Shown in pieces: positions 1 to 9,457 of a stretch of 64,000 bases of DNA. The stretch's first letter is position 1; the number at the start of each line of letters is the position of its first letter. Origin of the DNA: Clitopilus passeckerianus (taxonomy: Eukaryota > Basidiomycota > Agaricomycetes > Agaricales > Entolomataceae); contig CALYLX010000144.1 of the NCBI GenBank assembly GCA_944990035.1, positions 248,001-312,000 on the forward strand. Direction: 5' to 3'. The translations under genes and the position numbers were made by a program. A model generated the notes under the pieces. That model worked only from the letters and a program-made list of their open reading frames with translations, had not been told where the DNA came from and did not search any database.

Positions 1-600
1 GGCGTTCGGCGGTCTTGAGGGAGACGTGGTTCCGGTCGGTTCTGCAAGGGTAGTTGACCTCTTGCAGTCAGGTGGTTTGGTGGTTGTGGCCTACGCTTGC
101 GATGAGCGGGCTATCAGATCAGCTTGACCTTTTGTTAAGCTAGTATCGCTACGTGCTCAACCAAGTATCAAGAGTTCAGCTGCTTAGTCCTCTACCAGCC
201 TTTGTAGAGACGAGCGAGAGTAATCGAGCGAGTCGAAGTTAAAGCAAATAGCGATGTATAGGCTTTTAGGTCAAGCTGGGGAAGCAAGACCGAAAGCGTG
301 AAAGTATTTATACATGAAGAGTAGGGCTAAGGGTTGGGCATTGCGCAGCAATGCTAAGTAAGCAAAAGTAAGTATGACTCGGAGTGAGTCAGAGTAAGAG
401 TCACGACGAGTCATGGTAAGTAAATATAGTACAAGTATCCCACGATCGTGAGAATACTGAGTAATCATAGCTAAAGGGATGAGTAATGCGCAGCAGTACT
501 GAGTAAATGTATAAACGTAAGCGGGGCGGGGATAGTAATGGTAGATGAGTAAAAGGAAAAAGAGTCCGGGTGCGTATCCAAGGTAACTGTAACAGGAACA
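1..600. other. Gene-poor, repeat-rich tail downstream of a truncated F-box gene
   Basis: No gene is supported here. The stretch is rich in short imperfect repeats: two related blocks containing GCGCAGCA lie near 335-375 and 482-520, and GAGTMAG / GAGTAA words recur between 370 and 560. The minus-strand reading frame of the neighbouring F-box gene runs on to a stop at 401, but its last 65-70 residues are low-complexity and do not match the paralog at 47122-49069. The repeat tract therefore probably replaced the original 3' end of that gene. Confidence 0.45.
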
Positions 601-1819
601 CATTCAAGACTTGCCCCATCCAATAAAAGTTCAGAGGATAGTCATTAATAGTCAATGACTTGAACCTCTTCGTCGATTGAAGAACATAGGCTTGGACAGT
701 ATTTGCAATGTTTGGCTGAAACTTTGCCCCCTCTATTTCCAGATGCTGAAGTGCTGACATTTTTGGAGGAAGAGCGGCCCGCCGAGAGTGAGCCGTTATC
801 CGAAGATGCGTAATCTTATCTTTGTGATGCTTCAAAAACTCGAAAGCGGGTTCATGCCAAGGTATGGAGTACGGCAGGGTCGAGAGAGAGAAGTGCGTCA
901 TGTTTGGAAGCGAGTTCACGAGCGAAAAGAGGCGCTGAAATATGGTTTTGAAAACCCAATGTTGCCACCGAACCGCGCGAAAACGGATGTGGAGCAATTT
1001 TAGGCGAGGCTTAAGATCATCTCCCAGGCGACTTTCAGCAGGGAAAGGGAGAGCTGCTGGCGAGGCGATGAGATTGAGGAAGGTGTGTAGGGCTTCCAGG
1101 CCGTCCGCACTATAATGGCTACTGCGGTGAATGATGAGATTCAAACTTTCCAGATGAGGCAACGGCGAGTGGTTTGAAGGACTTGTGGGAAGCAAATGAT
1201 CGAGGTCATCAGGACGAACGTCCAGGGTTAGGTGTCGAATGACCACCATCTCAGGATTCTGGGTTTGGAGCCTCCATATATTGGACACGAGCGAGAAACA
1301 GAGAGGGTTGCCGTGGCCCACATCGCAGACGACCAGCGACCGCAGGTTTGGGAGGTTTAAGATGAGTTCGTGAGACAATTGGTGGATTGTATGTGCAGAT
1401 CGAAGGTTGGGGCTGAGGTACTCCCCTAGCTTCTGAGAAACGGCGTGGGCGATTCGAAGAGGAGTCCCACTCTTGGATAATTGAATAGTCGCATCGTACG
1501 GGCAGGTATACTGCGAGTTGATCTCCAGGACCATAATTCTCTCGAGGATATATGGTTGCCTAGAAGCAGATCAGAAATGAAGTACATTTAGAATAGGTGC
1601 CGTATATGCGACGTACGTCAAGTGCTGAAGCTGCATAACCGTCTCTTTAAAAGTATGGGTCTCATTGCGGAACAGCCTGACGTAGCGGTATTTCGCATCC
1701 AGAGCAACCGCCAAAAACACTCTGTTCACCATCCATAACTGTGCGACGGTTTCATCTGGAAGGTAAGAGGCAACGCTCAGCCATAACTCATTCGGGAGAG
1801 TTACATTATGAGCGTCCAT
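401..1819 (-). CDS. F-box/LRR-like protein, 3'-truncated (FBX-1)
   Basis: Two exons: 1819-1617 and 1559-401, with a 57-nt intron (GTACGT...TTCTAG) that joins in phase 2. The start was chosen at MDAHNV because an F-box follows at once (LPNELWLSVASYLPDETVAQ, then LWMVNRVFLAVAL). F-box proteins bind SKP1 and present substrates to the CUL1 ubiquitin ligase; the rest is a degenerate leucine-rich region that would bind the substrate. The open frame is 453 aa, against 631 aa for the closest paralog at 47122-49069. Homology to that paralog stops near position 605 on the plus strand, within the segment matching its residues around 440. The last 65-70 residues are low-complexity sequence from the flanking repeat tract. 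The gene is therefore probably truncated and may be a pseudogene. The F-box assignment is fairly sure; the function of the remnant is not. Confidence 0.6.
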
Positions 1820-2349
1820 GAATGAAAGGGCAAGCTTAAACGAGACAGTTAGGCAGAGTGAGAGGAACCAAGCATTGGTCCAAATACCTGAGGCCGTCGT
1901 CACCTTATGAAGGAGGGCTCGGCTAAACGTGGTTGCGTGGCATGCACAGCCAAAGCAGGCAGGTCGATCTGATTGGTGGCCACTGAGATTAACATGGATA
2001 ACATGCGAATTAGCCTGTAGCGACTCCTCTGAATAGGACCAGAGAGAAGGTAGGGATATTAGCGAGTGCAGGAGAGTGTAATTGGTGACCTTCCGAACTC
2101 GATGACGGAATCGGAGATTATCGGCGTTTTGTCGTGCGATAATCTGTGGCTGTGGCATCCGATTAGATTAGATTTTCCGCCCTGGTTCTCCGCCTCGGAG
2201 TGCACGTCCGTTCCAGATATCGTCCTTGAACAAGACTCGGCTCAGAGCCGCAACCAATACAATTCAACGCCGCATAATACATCTTTCTTCACATGTGAAA
2301 CCACATCGTATGAATGATAACTAAAATGATAACAATACTTCAACAGAAC

Positions 2350-2868
2350 TCAGAAATGATCCCCAATATGACCAGTCACATAGGCGACAAAAGCAATGGC
2401 AGAAGAGAAGAGGAAAGCCTGTTGCACGTTGTGCTTTGTGCAACCATTGTTGTCATCTGTACATGGTACAGCTTCCCTGCACCGCTCATCCTGATTGTCG
2501 AGGTGATCTCCCTGGAGGTCCTGAGAGAGTCAATTAAGGTTTAGCTACGCTTCCGAGAGTCAACATCGCAACGGCTTACATATTGGCAAACGACACTAGA
2601 GTCGGGAATTCTGAAAAGTTGAAAGTAGTGTCGAAATCACTGAACGTGCGTGGTGCGAAATATGAGCAGGCTTACTGGCATTCTAACATGGATGCATCCT
2701 TTTCCGACGATTGGGTATATCCATAAGGACAACAAAAAGTCTCCTGGATTCGTATTCAGTCAGGAGACCCCTTGTTATAAAGAGGCTGACCAAAGTTACC
2801 TGAGCGGCATAAGCACTGAGAGTAGGAATGAGGAGAATAGAGACGACTGGGGCAAGTCCGAGCTTCAT
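2350..2868 (-). CDS. Small secreted cysteine-rich protein, copy 1 of a tandem pair
   Basis: Four exons were assembled: 2868-2800, 2743-2676, 2610-2580 and 2520-2350, giving 112 aa. All introns are GT-AG and all phases agree with copy 2. Residues 1-22 form a signal peptide (MKLGLAPVVSILLIPTLSAY). The mature part carries six cysteines spaced CC-x16-C-x8-C-x15-C-x5-C, beginning FCCPYGY and ending CREAVPC, the same pattern as copy 2 with one residue difference. Unlike copy 2, the last exon runs on for about 36 residues into a hydrophobic tail, so this copy may end in a membrane or GPI-like segment, or a further intron may lie there. I do not recognise the family. Secretion is supported by the signal peptide; any role outside the cell is unknown. 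Confidence 0.72.
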
Positions 2869-2958
2869 CGAGGTGTGTTTTTTGCAAGCAAGCTCAACAG
2901 AAGTACGATTGGTGTGCGAAGCGAGGTATCCGGAGCAAGATCTGCAAACAACGAAATT

Positions 2959-2966
2959 ATTATATA
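2959..2966 (-). promoter_or_regulatory. TATA-like box of secreted protein copy 1
   Basis: The minus strand reads TATATAAT about 91-98 nt upstream of the ATG at 2868. The flank around 3130-3190 resembles the flank of copy 2 around 4080-4145 (shared CCATAAACGTT and TCGGCGGAT words), so the promoter was duplicated with the gene. Confidence 0.4.
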
Positions 2967-2969
2967 GCC

Positions 2970-3477
2970 TCCTTTAACCAGCCTAGGTGTAGCCTCGGAG
3001 TCATTTGTAGAATGGCACCGCATGACAGAAGCACTGGATCAACGGAATGGCGGATAGGTATGAGTACAAACCACGCTCGGTGATGGATACACGTTGATGG
3101 ACAGCGGCGCATCTGGGCGCGAAACATACCCCAGCTGACCGCTCTAACGTTTATGGAAAGTTGCGGAGACCTTTGAATTAAACTCATCCGCCGATGCGAA
3201 AGAAATAATACGCACAGCAGTGCCAAGACCAACTCGTGGCGAATCAGGAGCTAGGCGCATTTTCCAATTTGTACCAAATACACCGCCTGCTGTTCGCTCC
3301 CAGATGGATCCATCATGTGCTATTAGGTGGGCCTTAGGGCGAGTCAGACTGAAGGATGTCACAAAGAAACGCTCCCAAACAACGCCATTGTCAACAATTA
3401 TCAGACTTGGGCATTCAATTACATATCTCACTACCTAGGCTAAACCCGACAATCTGGTTGTTCGGTAGAATACACCC
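2970..3477. other. Intergenic region between the two secreted-protein copies
   Basis: Both strands contain short open frames here, including a 95-codon minus-strand frame at 3144-3431, but the only similarity I can find is to the non-coding 5' flank of copy 2. I treat the region as duplicated promoter sequence without a supported gene. Confidence 0.45.
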
Positions 3478-3892
3478 CTATTTACAGGGAACAGCGTCTC
3501 GGCATTCATAGCCCCCGGTACTGGAGATAAGTTGGCCTTGTAAGTTCTGGAGTGAATGGATCGGAATTAGGAACATGTTTGCTTCAGAACGCGAAAGAAT
3601 TAGACGTACATAATGGCAAACGATGCTCGTGTCAGTGACCCTAGAAGTGAGCCGTATCGGTTAGCATGGCCTAGGAAGCATTGTAAATGTGCTTACTGGC
3701 AATCCAGATAGGATGCACCGTTAGGAGAAAGCTGGTCGTATGCATATGGGCAACAGTACCTCTCCTACGACCAAGCTCGTTAGCAACTTCCTCAGACGGT
3801 AAACCAGGCAACAGTCACACCTGAGGGAGACCCTGAACTGAGAAAACGAAAATGGCGAGTGAAGCGAAAGCAGCAGTCAGTTTGCAGAACAT
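3478..3892 (-). CDS. Small secreted cysteine-rich protein, copy 2 of a tandem pair
   Basis: Four exons: 3892-3821, 3764-3697, 3640-3610 and 3546-3478, giving 79 aa. Exons 2 and 3 have exactly the same lengths (68 and 31 nt) and phases as in copy 1. The N terminus MFCKLTAAFASLAIFVFSV is a signal peptide, with predicted cleavage near QGLP-Q. The mature protein of about 55 aa has six cysteines, CC-x16-C-x8-C-x16-C-x5-C, beginning YCCPYAY and ending CRDAVPCK. The start codons of the two copies lie 1024 bp apart in the same direction, so this is a tandem duplication. The conserved cysteine spacing and diverged loops suggest a disulfide-stabilised secreted protein of effector or defence type, but this is inference and the family is not recognised. 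Confidence 0.75.
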
Positions 3893-3963
3893 TGGCTATA
3901 CTGTGGGTGTGAACGAAGCGATCAGAAGTGAAATTCTGTAGAATTGCACTGGTCGATGAAGCG

Positions 3964-3970
3964 CTTTATA
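3964..3970 (-). promoter_or_regulatory. TATA-like box of secreted protein copy 2
   Basis: The minus strand reads TATAAAG 72-78 nt upstream of the ATG at 3892, a usual distance for a fungal TATA element. Confidence 0.4.
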
Positions 3971-4386
3971 GGCTGTCGAGATACCTGACGGAAGAACGGA
4001 TACGTATTAAACAGTATAAGGAGGCTTGTTTGAGGCTAAAGTGGAACGTGTTGACAGATCGATGCGAGACCAAGTTGACTGATTGTTTGAACGTTTATGG
4101 GCGGTTGCGGGCGGCGCATCGAATAGTATCCGCCGATAGGAGGGGAGATCCATTTGAACAACCTAGGTGTCTAGGATAGACGGATCGCTGGACGGTGAGA
4201 GCGACATGGAACCTCCAAACCTAGATTCCTAACATTTTGACGTCTTCTTGTGTTTGCGCTCGTTGATCTCTCAGGCTGCTCTCACACTGGTGGGTGGTTC
4301 GTACCACGCCTCAGCCGTTCTCCGTGCCGTTGGCGGTGTTTAGTCGAATCTTTAGTTTGGGATGACACCAATTTGGATATTATTGC
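3971..4386. other. Intergenic, no gene seen
   Basis: This holds the distal flank of secreted protein copy 2 (similar to the flank of copy 1) and the 3' flank of the BTB gene that ends at 4387. The 83-codon plus-strand frame at 3928-4179 lies across the promoter and is not supported. Confidence 0.4.
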
Positions 4387-6227
4387 CTAGGATATACGGG
4401 TGCCAACAAAGCTGCTCAAGGATGGAATCTCCTGAAGGGCCTCTTCCGCTGCTTCTGAACACCCCTTGTAAAAGGATGCAGCTTGACTTTGGCGGCTGCA
4501 CTGAGAATCGAGACAAAACAGAGTTTTCAGGTCTCTGAGAGATTGAGGACCCTCAAGAAGCCTCTTGGCAATTGGATGCGTGTGTCTGGACATTGGACCC
4601 TGACAGGACGGACACATGCCTTCAACATCGCCAATGTAGTGGAGGTACATTCTTGTCTCAGAACCAAAATCCATGAGCGCCTCAATTGTTTTTGTGCACA
4701 CGTCTTGCCACTTTCGGAAATAACGGGCCTAGCGAAATAGCGAAACAAGACACCATTGAGAGGGGTATACAGCGACGAAAAAAAAGGGACTGACCCAGGC
4801 GAAAAGGTGCATGGGAGAGAGACATGCGGCCATGTCCTCAAACGTCATATGAAGCACCAAAGGTGCGGACGCGTCAAGAATACCGTCATATCCGAACCGG
4901 GCTGCGTAGGTGAATATTTTCTCCGCATGACCCGGCAGGCTTTTCCTGAACATTGAGTGAATAACTAACGGGCTCTATTATTGGGCGAGCTACTCACTTC
5001 ATAAAGATCTTGCACATCTCCATGGCCTGAAACACGCGATACTTCTCGGCAGCGAGCGCAAGTTCGTGGAGGTCACCAAACTCCAAGGATCCCACGTCCG
5101 GAGATCGAGTTGGGCGGATGAATTGGAGCAGCCGAAGAATAGTAGACGAGTTCTCCGGCACGTGAATCGAGGAACTTTCGATTAGCCCCTCTACAAATCC
5201 AGGTGCGCAAGCTTTGAGAGTCGTAGTATCTGCACGGAGCTGAATCTCGTTCCCGCATTCTATATGAACATCACCGTGCGATGTCGCGGGATTATCGGCT
5301 TCGACCTGTGACCCGATACTCCCTGAGCGAGAGATGAGTCCGGTCAGTTTGGGAACCTGTGAGATATCGGCCTCGATCAACGATTTCCACTCGCTAGATT
5401 GACCCTCAAATGTTTGATCCAACTTGTGGAGAGCGAGTAAGCTGGAGCAAACGCCGGCCATTAGCATGGTGTTTAAGGCAGGCTTAGCAGCTATGAGGTG
5501 CGTCGTAAGGGCCCGTCGATGGGCGTCTTGCCAGTTGTTATGGTATTTCAACTAGAAGAGATCAGTCTGATAAGAGCCCGAAAGAATGCAATTCTATCAG
5601 CAACTCACCCACACCTCATGATACTCCGTTGGAATCGCGGTCAGGACATCCCAGGTTGGTAGGTCGAGAGCCAAAGGAGCCGCTTCATCAATCAGAACCC
5701 CATAGTCATGCTTTAGAGCGTAGGCTAGTGCATAAATGGCGTGGTTAGATAGAACCTCGCTATGCCGGACCAGAACAAAATCAGAAAAGGATTGGAACGA
5801 AATGCAATTACTCACCGCATTTGGAGGTATGAGGCGTACATGGCGGGATAAACCTGGTACTTCTCCGCAGCCTCCGCAAGGTCCTTCAGAACTTCAAACT
5901 CGAGGGACGATTCAAGATCCGGCTGGCGTCTTGGGTAGATGAACTTGAACAACATCTCTAGAACCGACGCTGGTTCCTCGAGATGAACGACCTCATCGAA
6001 GGTAGACTCAGGAATAGGGGCAAGGACCTCAGTATGAGCCCTGAGATAGACGGCATGAATGCGGAAGCGGACACCATCGGACGACTGATAGGTGACCTCT
6101 GCGTCCTCAGCGTTGACTGGGCCAAATGATAGATGGTTAGCACGTTTACGGTACGAGGGTAACTAAATGACATACATTCGTCTGAGTATCTTGGTTGTGA
6201 AGGATCCGCGTTTTGGCTGGCTGCCAT
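4387..6227 (-). CDS. Double BTB/POZ domain protein (BTB-A), intact
   Basis: Six exons: 6227-6176, 6116-5816, 5759-5609, 5551-4998, 4945-4795 and 4728-4387, giving 516 aa with every junction in frame. Residues 18-118 form a BTB/POZ domain (signature DGVRFRIHAVYLRAHTEVL). Residues 118-168 are a helical post-BTB segment (ALKHDYGVLIDEAAPL). Residues 262-352 are a second, more divergent BTB-like domain (DVHIECGNEIQL ... AAEKYRVFQAMEMCKIFMK) and 353-403 a second post-BTB segment. The tail, 404-516, carries CPSC and His residues that could bind metal. BTB proteins commonly dimerise and act as substrate adaptors of CUL3 ubiquitin ligases; the target here is unknown. The gene shares exon structure with the genes at 21824, 27738 and 32751. 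A decayed R1 block lies directly upstream. Confidence 0.87.
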
Positions 6228-6261
6228 GAAAGGAGGCTTGAATCGATTGATTGCACGACGT

Positions 6262-6296
6262 GGTTGAAGTGAAAGCTGTTGAGATCGCCTCGTGTT
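6262..6296 (-). promoter_or_regulatory. Conserved upstream element of BTB-A
   Basis: On the minus strand this reads CACGAGGCGATCTCAACAGC followed by a TTTCACTTCAACC-type end, ending 35 nt before the ATG. The same block precedes BTB-C, BTB-D and BTB-E and survives at the BTB remnant near 51991. Here the left arm of the dyad (CTCGTGGTCGT in BTB-D and BTB-E) is degraded. Confidence 0.6.
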
Positions 6297-6329
6297 CTTG
6301 GCGTGTCTTGATGATGGGCTACCTCACAA

Positions 6330-8005
6330 GCGCCCGATCCAGAATTGGGCGCCAAAACCAGACGCTTCGCCGAATGTCCACCTCAAGGTCGTTGAACACC
6401 ACTCCGAAATGAGACTCCCCAATTTGAGTTCCGAACCCACAGATCAGCAGGATAATTGAATGATGATTATATGGATATCAAGGACATGCGCCGTGTAGCC
6501 GCTACAACATGAGTTTTGGTTCAGTGGCTCTCTCCGTCACCCCCCCAAGTCTAATCCCCGCCTCCAGGTTCGAGCCCAAATCTCGCCCGGGTCCACTCCC
6601 CCGTAGGTGCCCACTGAGCTTCCCCTCACTCGACTTCCCTTCGTCGCTCCATGTCGGTTGGATTCCATTACTCCTTGATGGTTCAGTCATAGGAGAGTTG
6701 GTGGGAGGCGATCGAAATCGACGACGGTGGCAAAAGACTGCGCAAAATAGCGGTAGGTCGTTCATCTCACGTAGCACTGGGGAGTGCTGTGTGGGAGAGG
6801 AGATATACGTAGTTGCGAATAAGGTAGGGGTCCGCCGTTGATATCTCGCGAATGACGTAGGAATGTCAAGTGTAAAGCGTGGAGGATAGTTGAACTTGAA
6901 ACGGACGAAGGGCAGTGAGGAGCGGTTGCGGTTGAAATGAGACGGCGAGATGGTCCAGCGGGGTCGTTGACGCCGGAGGACGTTAGGCAATGGGTACAGA
7001 CGAAGAGGAATACGAAAGGAGGGATAGTCTTCGTCTCCCGCTGTATGGCTTCCTTGGCATTTTCCGACGCGCCAACAATCCAGCCACCTCCTCCTGAGGC
7101 GTATTTGCGATTCGCCAGCCGACGATCTCTGGGGAAATATGCCTGTGACGGGAGTTGCGACGGCTTCGTATTCCTGGGTCGAGCTGGATTTGTGCATGAA
7201 GCTTGGGGTGGATGTTGGAACGAGGTTGGACGGCTCGCCGCCAGATGCCGTGGTCGGGCGAGGGTCAAGGGTCTGAGGTGTGCAGAAGTATGCACTCCAT
7301 CGCGACGGATGCAACTTGGTGCCAACAACGAGGTGGGGTGCATATCCGGGAAAACGACGAGAGCCCGGCTGACGAGGACCAGTTTGATGAATGGTTTGAT
7401 GCTCAGGTGGCACGCTGCAAGAGGCGGTCAGTGCAGGAATAGAAGCTACTTCAACGAAAATGCGTACTGGAGGTTCAGATGTAGCTGGTGCTGTTATAGA
7501 GAGTGAAAGACATTCTAGACGTTCCCGTGCTTGTCCTTCCCCGACATCCTGACAGCTACCCATTCCTCCCAGTACTCCAAGTGCTTTCGACCTTGACCAT
7601 TCATCAAACGCCTTCTTAAGTCTCCGAGAATTAGACTGCGTCCAGGCAGTAACAGACGCTGGTAGTAGTGGCAGGAGTCCTTAGCGAGGACCCGGAGCGA
7701 TGGCGTATACAGGAGAACCAGCAACGAGCTGGACAAAATGTCGAACTCCATCAGCTACCAATGGCGACGTGGCCAGCAACAGTAGGGGAGTTGAGAAATT
7801 ACATCGTCGCGAGCAAGCGGACTACTCAGAGACGCTGAAGTGCCAAAACATGTTGATGGCCAGACCCAGAATTGTTGGCTTGCAAGTTGCAAGGGACTGA
7901 AAAGGTCGATGATGGCTGCGACAGGCAGACAAAAGGGAGCGAGCAAACAAAGCCAAACAAACCAACCAAGGAAATGTCCTCGGCCCGGCGTTGCCGTGGT
8001 TCACC
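6330..8005 (-). repeat. Decayed R1 block, minus orientation
   Basis: Near 7930-8000 the minus strand carries the R1 hallmark: a CGGGCCG word followed by TTTGGCTTTGTTTG, then (7830-7870) an AACATGTTTTGGCACTTC segment that aligns with plus-strand copies near 14362, 19222 and 37250. The block then runs leftwards to the BTB-A promoter. Long overlapping frames exist on both strands (a 353-codon frame at 6502-7563 minus, a 189-codon frame at 6937-7506 plus), but their proteins are low-complexity and contradict each other, so I call no gene. Whether R1 is a mobile element or a decayed gene co-duplicated with BTB genes is unresolved. Confidence 0.45.
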
Positions 8006-8049
8006 CTACAAGACGACGCTTGTGGAACCAACCACAGGACAGTCCACTC

Positions 8050-8604
8050 ATGCCATTTGCCACAGATGCCAACTGGCCAGGCGGCCTCCAAACCATCTTC
8101 TCAAATTGCCGCAATCAACGAACGTCCTTCGAAGATCGCTATCATGGTCCATACGACAAACTCTTAAACCACTGTTTCTCCTCCGATTCAGAATTTAAAT
8201 TCTACATCTCCTTCCTCCACCCATTGAAGGACCGCTCTCGAGACAACGGCACCATCGATGAGTTCACTAAAATCATCGTCAAGGATGTCTGCTCACATCC
8301 GGTGCTGACCATCAAGATCCAGGATGATCCATGGAAGGACAGCTCGTACGGACGGTTCAAAGCCGACGACATGATGAGGAGGTTTATTAGTGATACATTT
8401 GAGTTGTGTCTACTGAAGAGGTTGTATGGGATAAGCTTTCTAGGGGCGGCGATGAGGGTTTATTGGTATGATCGAGAGACCTTGAGGATTTGCCCGAAGT
8501 GGGTGGACAGGCCGGAGAATGTAGATGTACGCCCGAAGGATTTTCTGAGTGGAAAGTGGTATTTGGATGTTTTGAGTGAGGACGGGTTTAGGAGGATGAA
8601 GTAA
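8050..8604 (+). CDS. Hypothetical protein of an Agaricomycete orphan family
   Basis: A single exon of 184 aa. The start at MPFATDANWPGGLQ was chosen because the recognisable family sequence begins there; the frame is open upstream to 7840, but that part overlaps the R1 block. The order of motifs (WPGGLQTIFSNC, then a YGPYDKL-like GPYDKLLNHCF, then VLTIKIQDDPW, FKADDMMRRF, LYGISFLGAAMRVY, and PKDFLSGKWYLDVLSEDGF) matches a hypothetical family common in mushroom genomes, by my recollection. In many members the central strand reads EIKDD, which resembles a PD-(D/E)XK nuclease core; here it reads KIQDD, so a catalytic Glu/Lys pair, if that is what it is, has been lost. The length is about normal for the family. 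Function unknown. Confidence 0.65.
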   Translation: MPFATDANWPGGLQTIFSNCRNQRTSFEDRYHGPYDKLLNHCFSSDSEFKFYISFLHPLKDRSRDNGTIDEFTKIIVKDVCSHPVLTIKIQDDPWKDSSYGRFKADDMMRRFISDTFELCLLKRLYGISFLGAAMRVYWYDRETLRICPKWVDRPENVDVRPKDFLSGKWYLDVLSEDGFRRMK

Positions 8605-8804
8605 ATTGCTGGGGAGATTGAGAGTATGACGGATTCGCTGTGATAGATGCGGATGTATCCTAGTTGAGAATCTACGATTGTACGACACGTCGGCACAATT
8701 GCTTTGAACATTACCCCCAACTATGATTCCTAAATGTACGCACTACCTATATATACAATTCCACGTAATTCCCGTACTCAAACACGACATCCACTTCAGG
8801 GTAC

Positions 8805-9457
8805 TCAGAACCAACTCCCCAACTTCTTCCCGATCCCACTAACAACACTCTTAACCTTTGATCCAGCTTTCTTCACGCCTTTCACAACACCACCCGCAAC
8901 ATGCTTGACTCCCGACTCTACCTTCTTCGCATCGTGCTTCGCCTCACCCGCGACCTTTTTCGCACCCTTCCCGACTGCATGACCAGCCGCTTTGACTTTG
9001 GACTTGATTCCGTAGTGGGAGAGGCATGCGTGACATGAAGGTGGCTATTCAAACAATCAGAGTAAGTCAGCTTTGCCCTTCAGCCGACGGAAGGTAGAGA
9101 CTTGCCATGTTCACTACGGTGTTCGCAGCTGAGGCGAGACAGCTGGCGTCCTTAGACGGGCCTGTTTTAGCGTGCCCAGGAATTAGTATGAGACTTTGCT
9201 TTCAACTGGATCGGATACATACTCTTCCCTTTCTCTACCGCTGCCGAAGAACAGCTAACACCAGCGGGTCCAAGGGCGGCGAAACATTCTAATGCAAGTC
9301 GTATAATCCATAAGCCACGGATGATCGCATATTAGAGAACGGGGGACTTACTTCCGATGCTACAGCTCGATCTCCGGAATAAATAGTATTGAGCAGGAAG
9401 TGCAGTAACGGCGTTGAGAATGGACAAGAAGGCGAGGAGGTACAAGCGGATGTGCAT
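8805..9457 (-). CDS. Secreted calcium-binding-type cysteine domain with a lysine-rich amphipathic tail
   Basis: Four exons: 9457-9352, 9288-9223, 9161-9106 and 9044-8805, giving 155 aa. The first two introns are GT-AG; the third (9105-9045) is GC-AG with the donor GCAAGT. Residues 1-20 are a signal peptide (MHIRLYLLAFLSILNAVTAL). Residues 32-83 have the six-cysteine pattern of the fungal calcium-binding protein domain: CSIGKCFAALGPAGVSC, then DASCLASAANTVV, then PPSCHAC. The last 70 residues are a repetitive cationic stretch of Lys, Ala, Val and Gly (for example KKVAGEAKHDAKK and GVVKGVKKAGSKVK), which would form amphipathic helices, and the protein ends in GSWF. The domain call is from memory of the family. 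The tail resembles membrane-active or antimicrobial peptides, which is inference only. Confidence 0.75.

Noticed and set aside
3144..3431. 95-codon minus-strand frame between the secreted-protein copies
   Set aside because: It looked protein-like and could be joined by an intron to a further piece, but it overlaps the duplicated promoter region and its counterpart upstream of copy 2 is not coding.
6502..7563. 353-codon minus-strand open frame
   Set aside because: It is the longest frame in an R1 block, but two other long frames overlap it on both strands, composition is low-complexity and Arg/Pro/Ser-rich, and no copy of R1 keeps the same frame.
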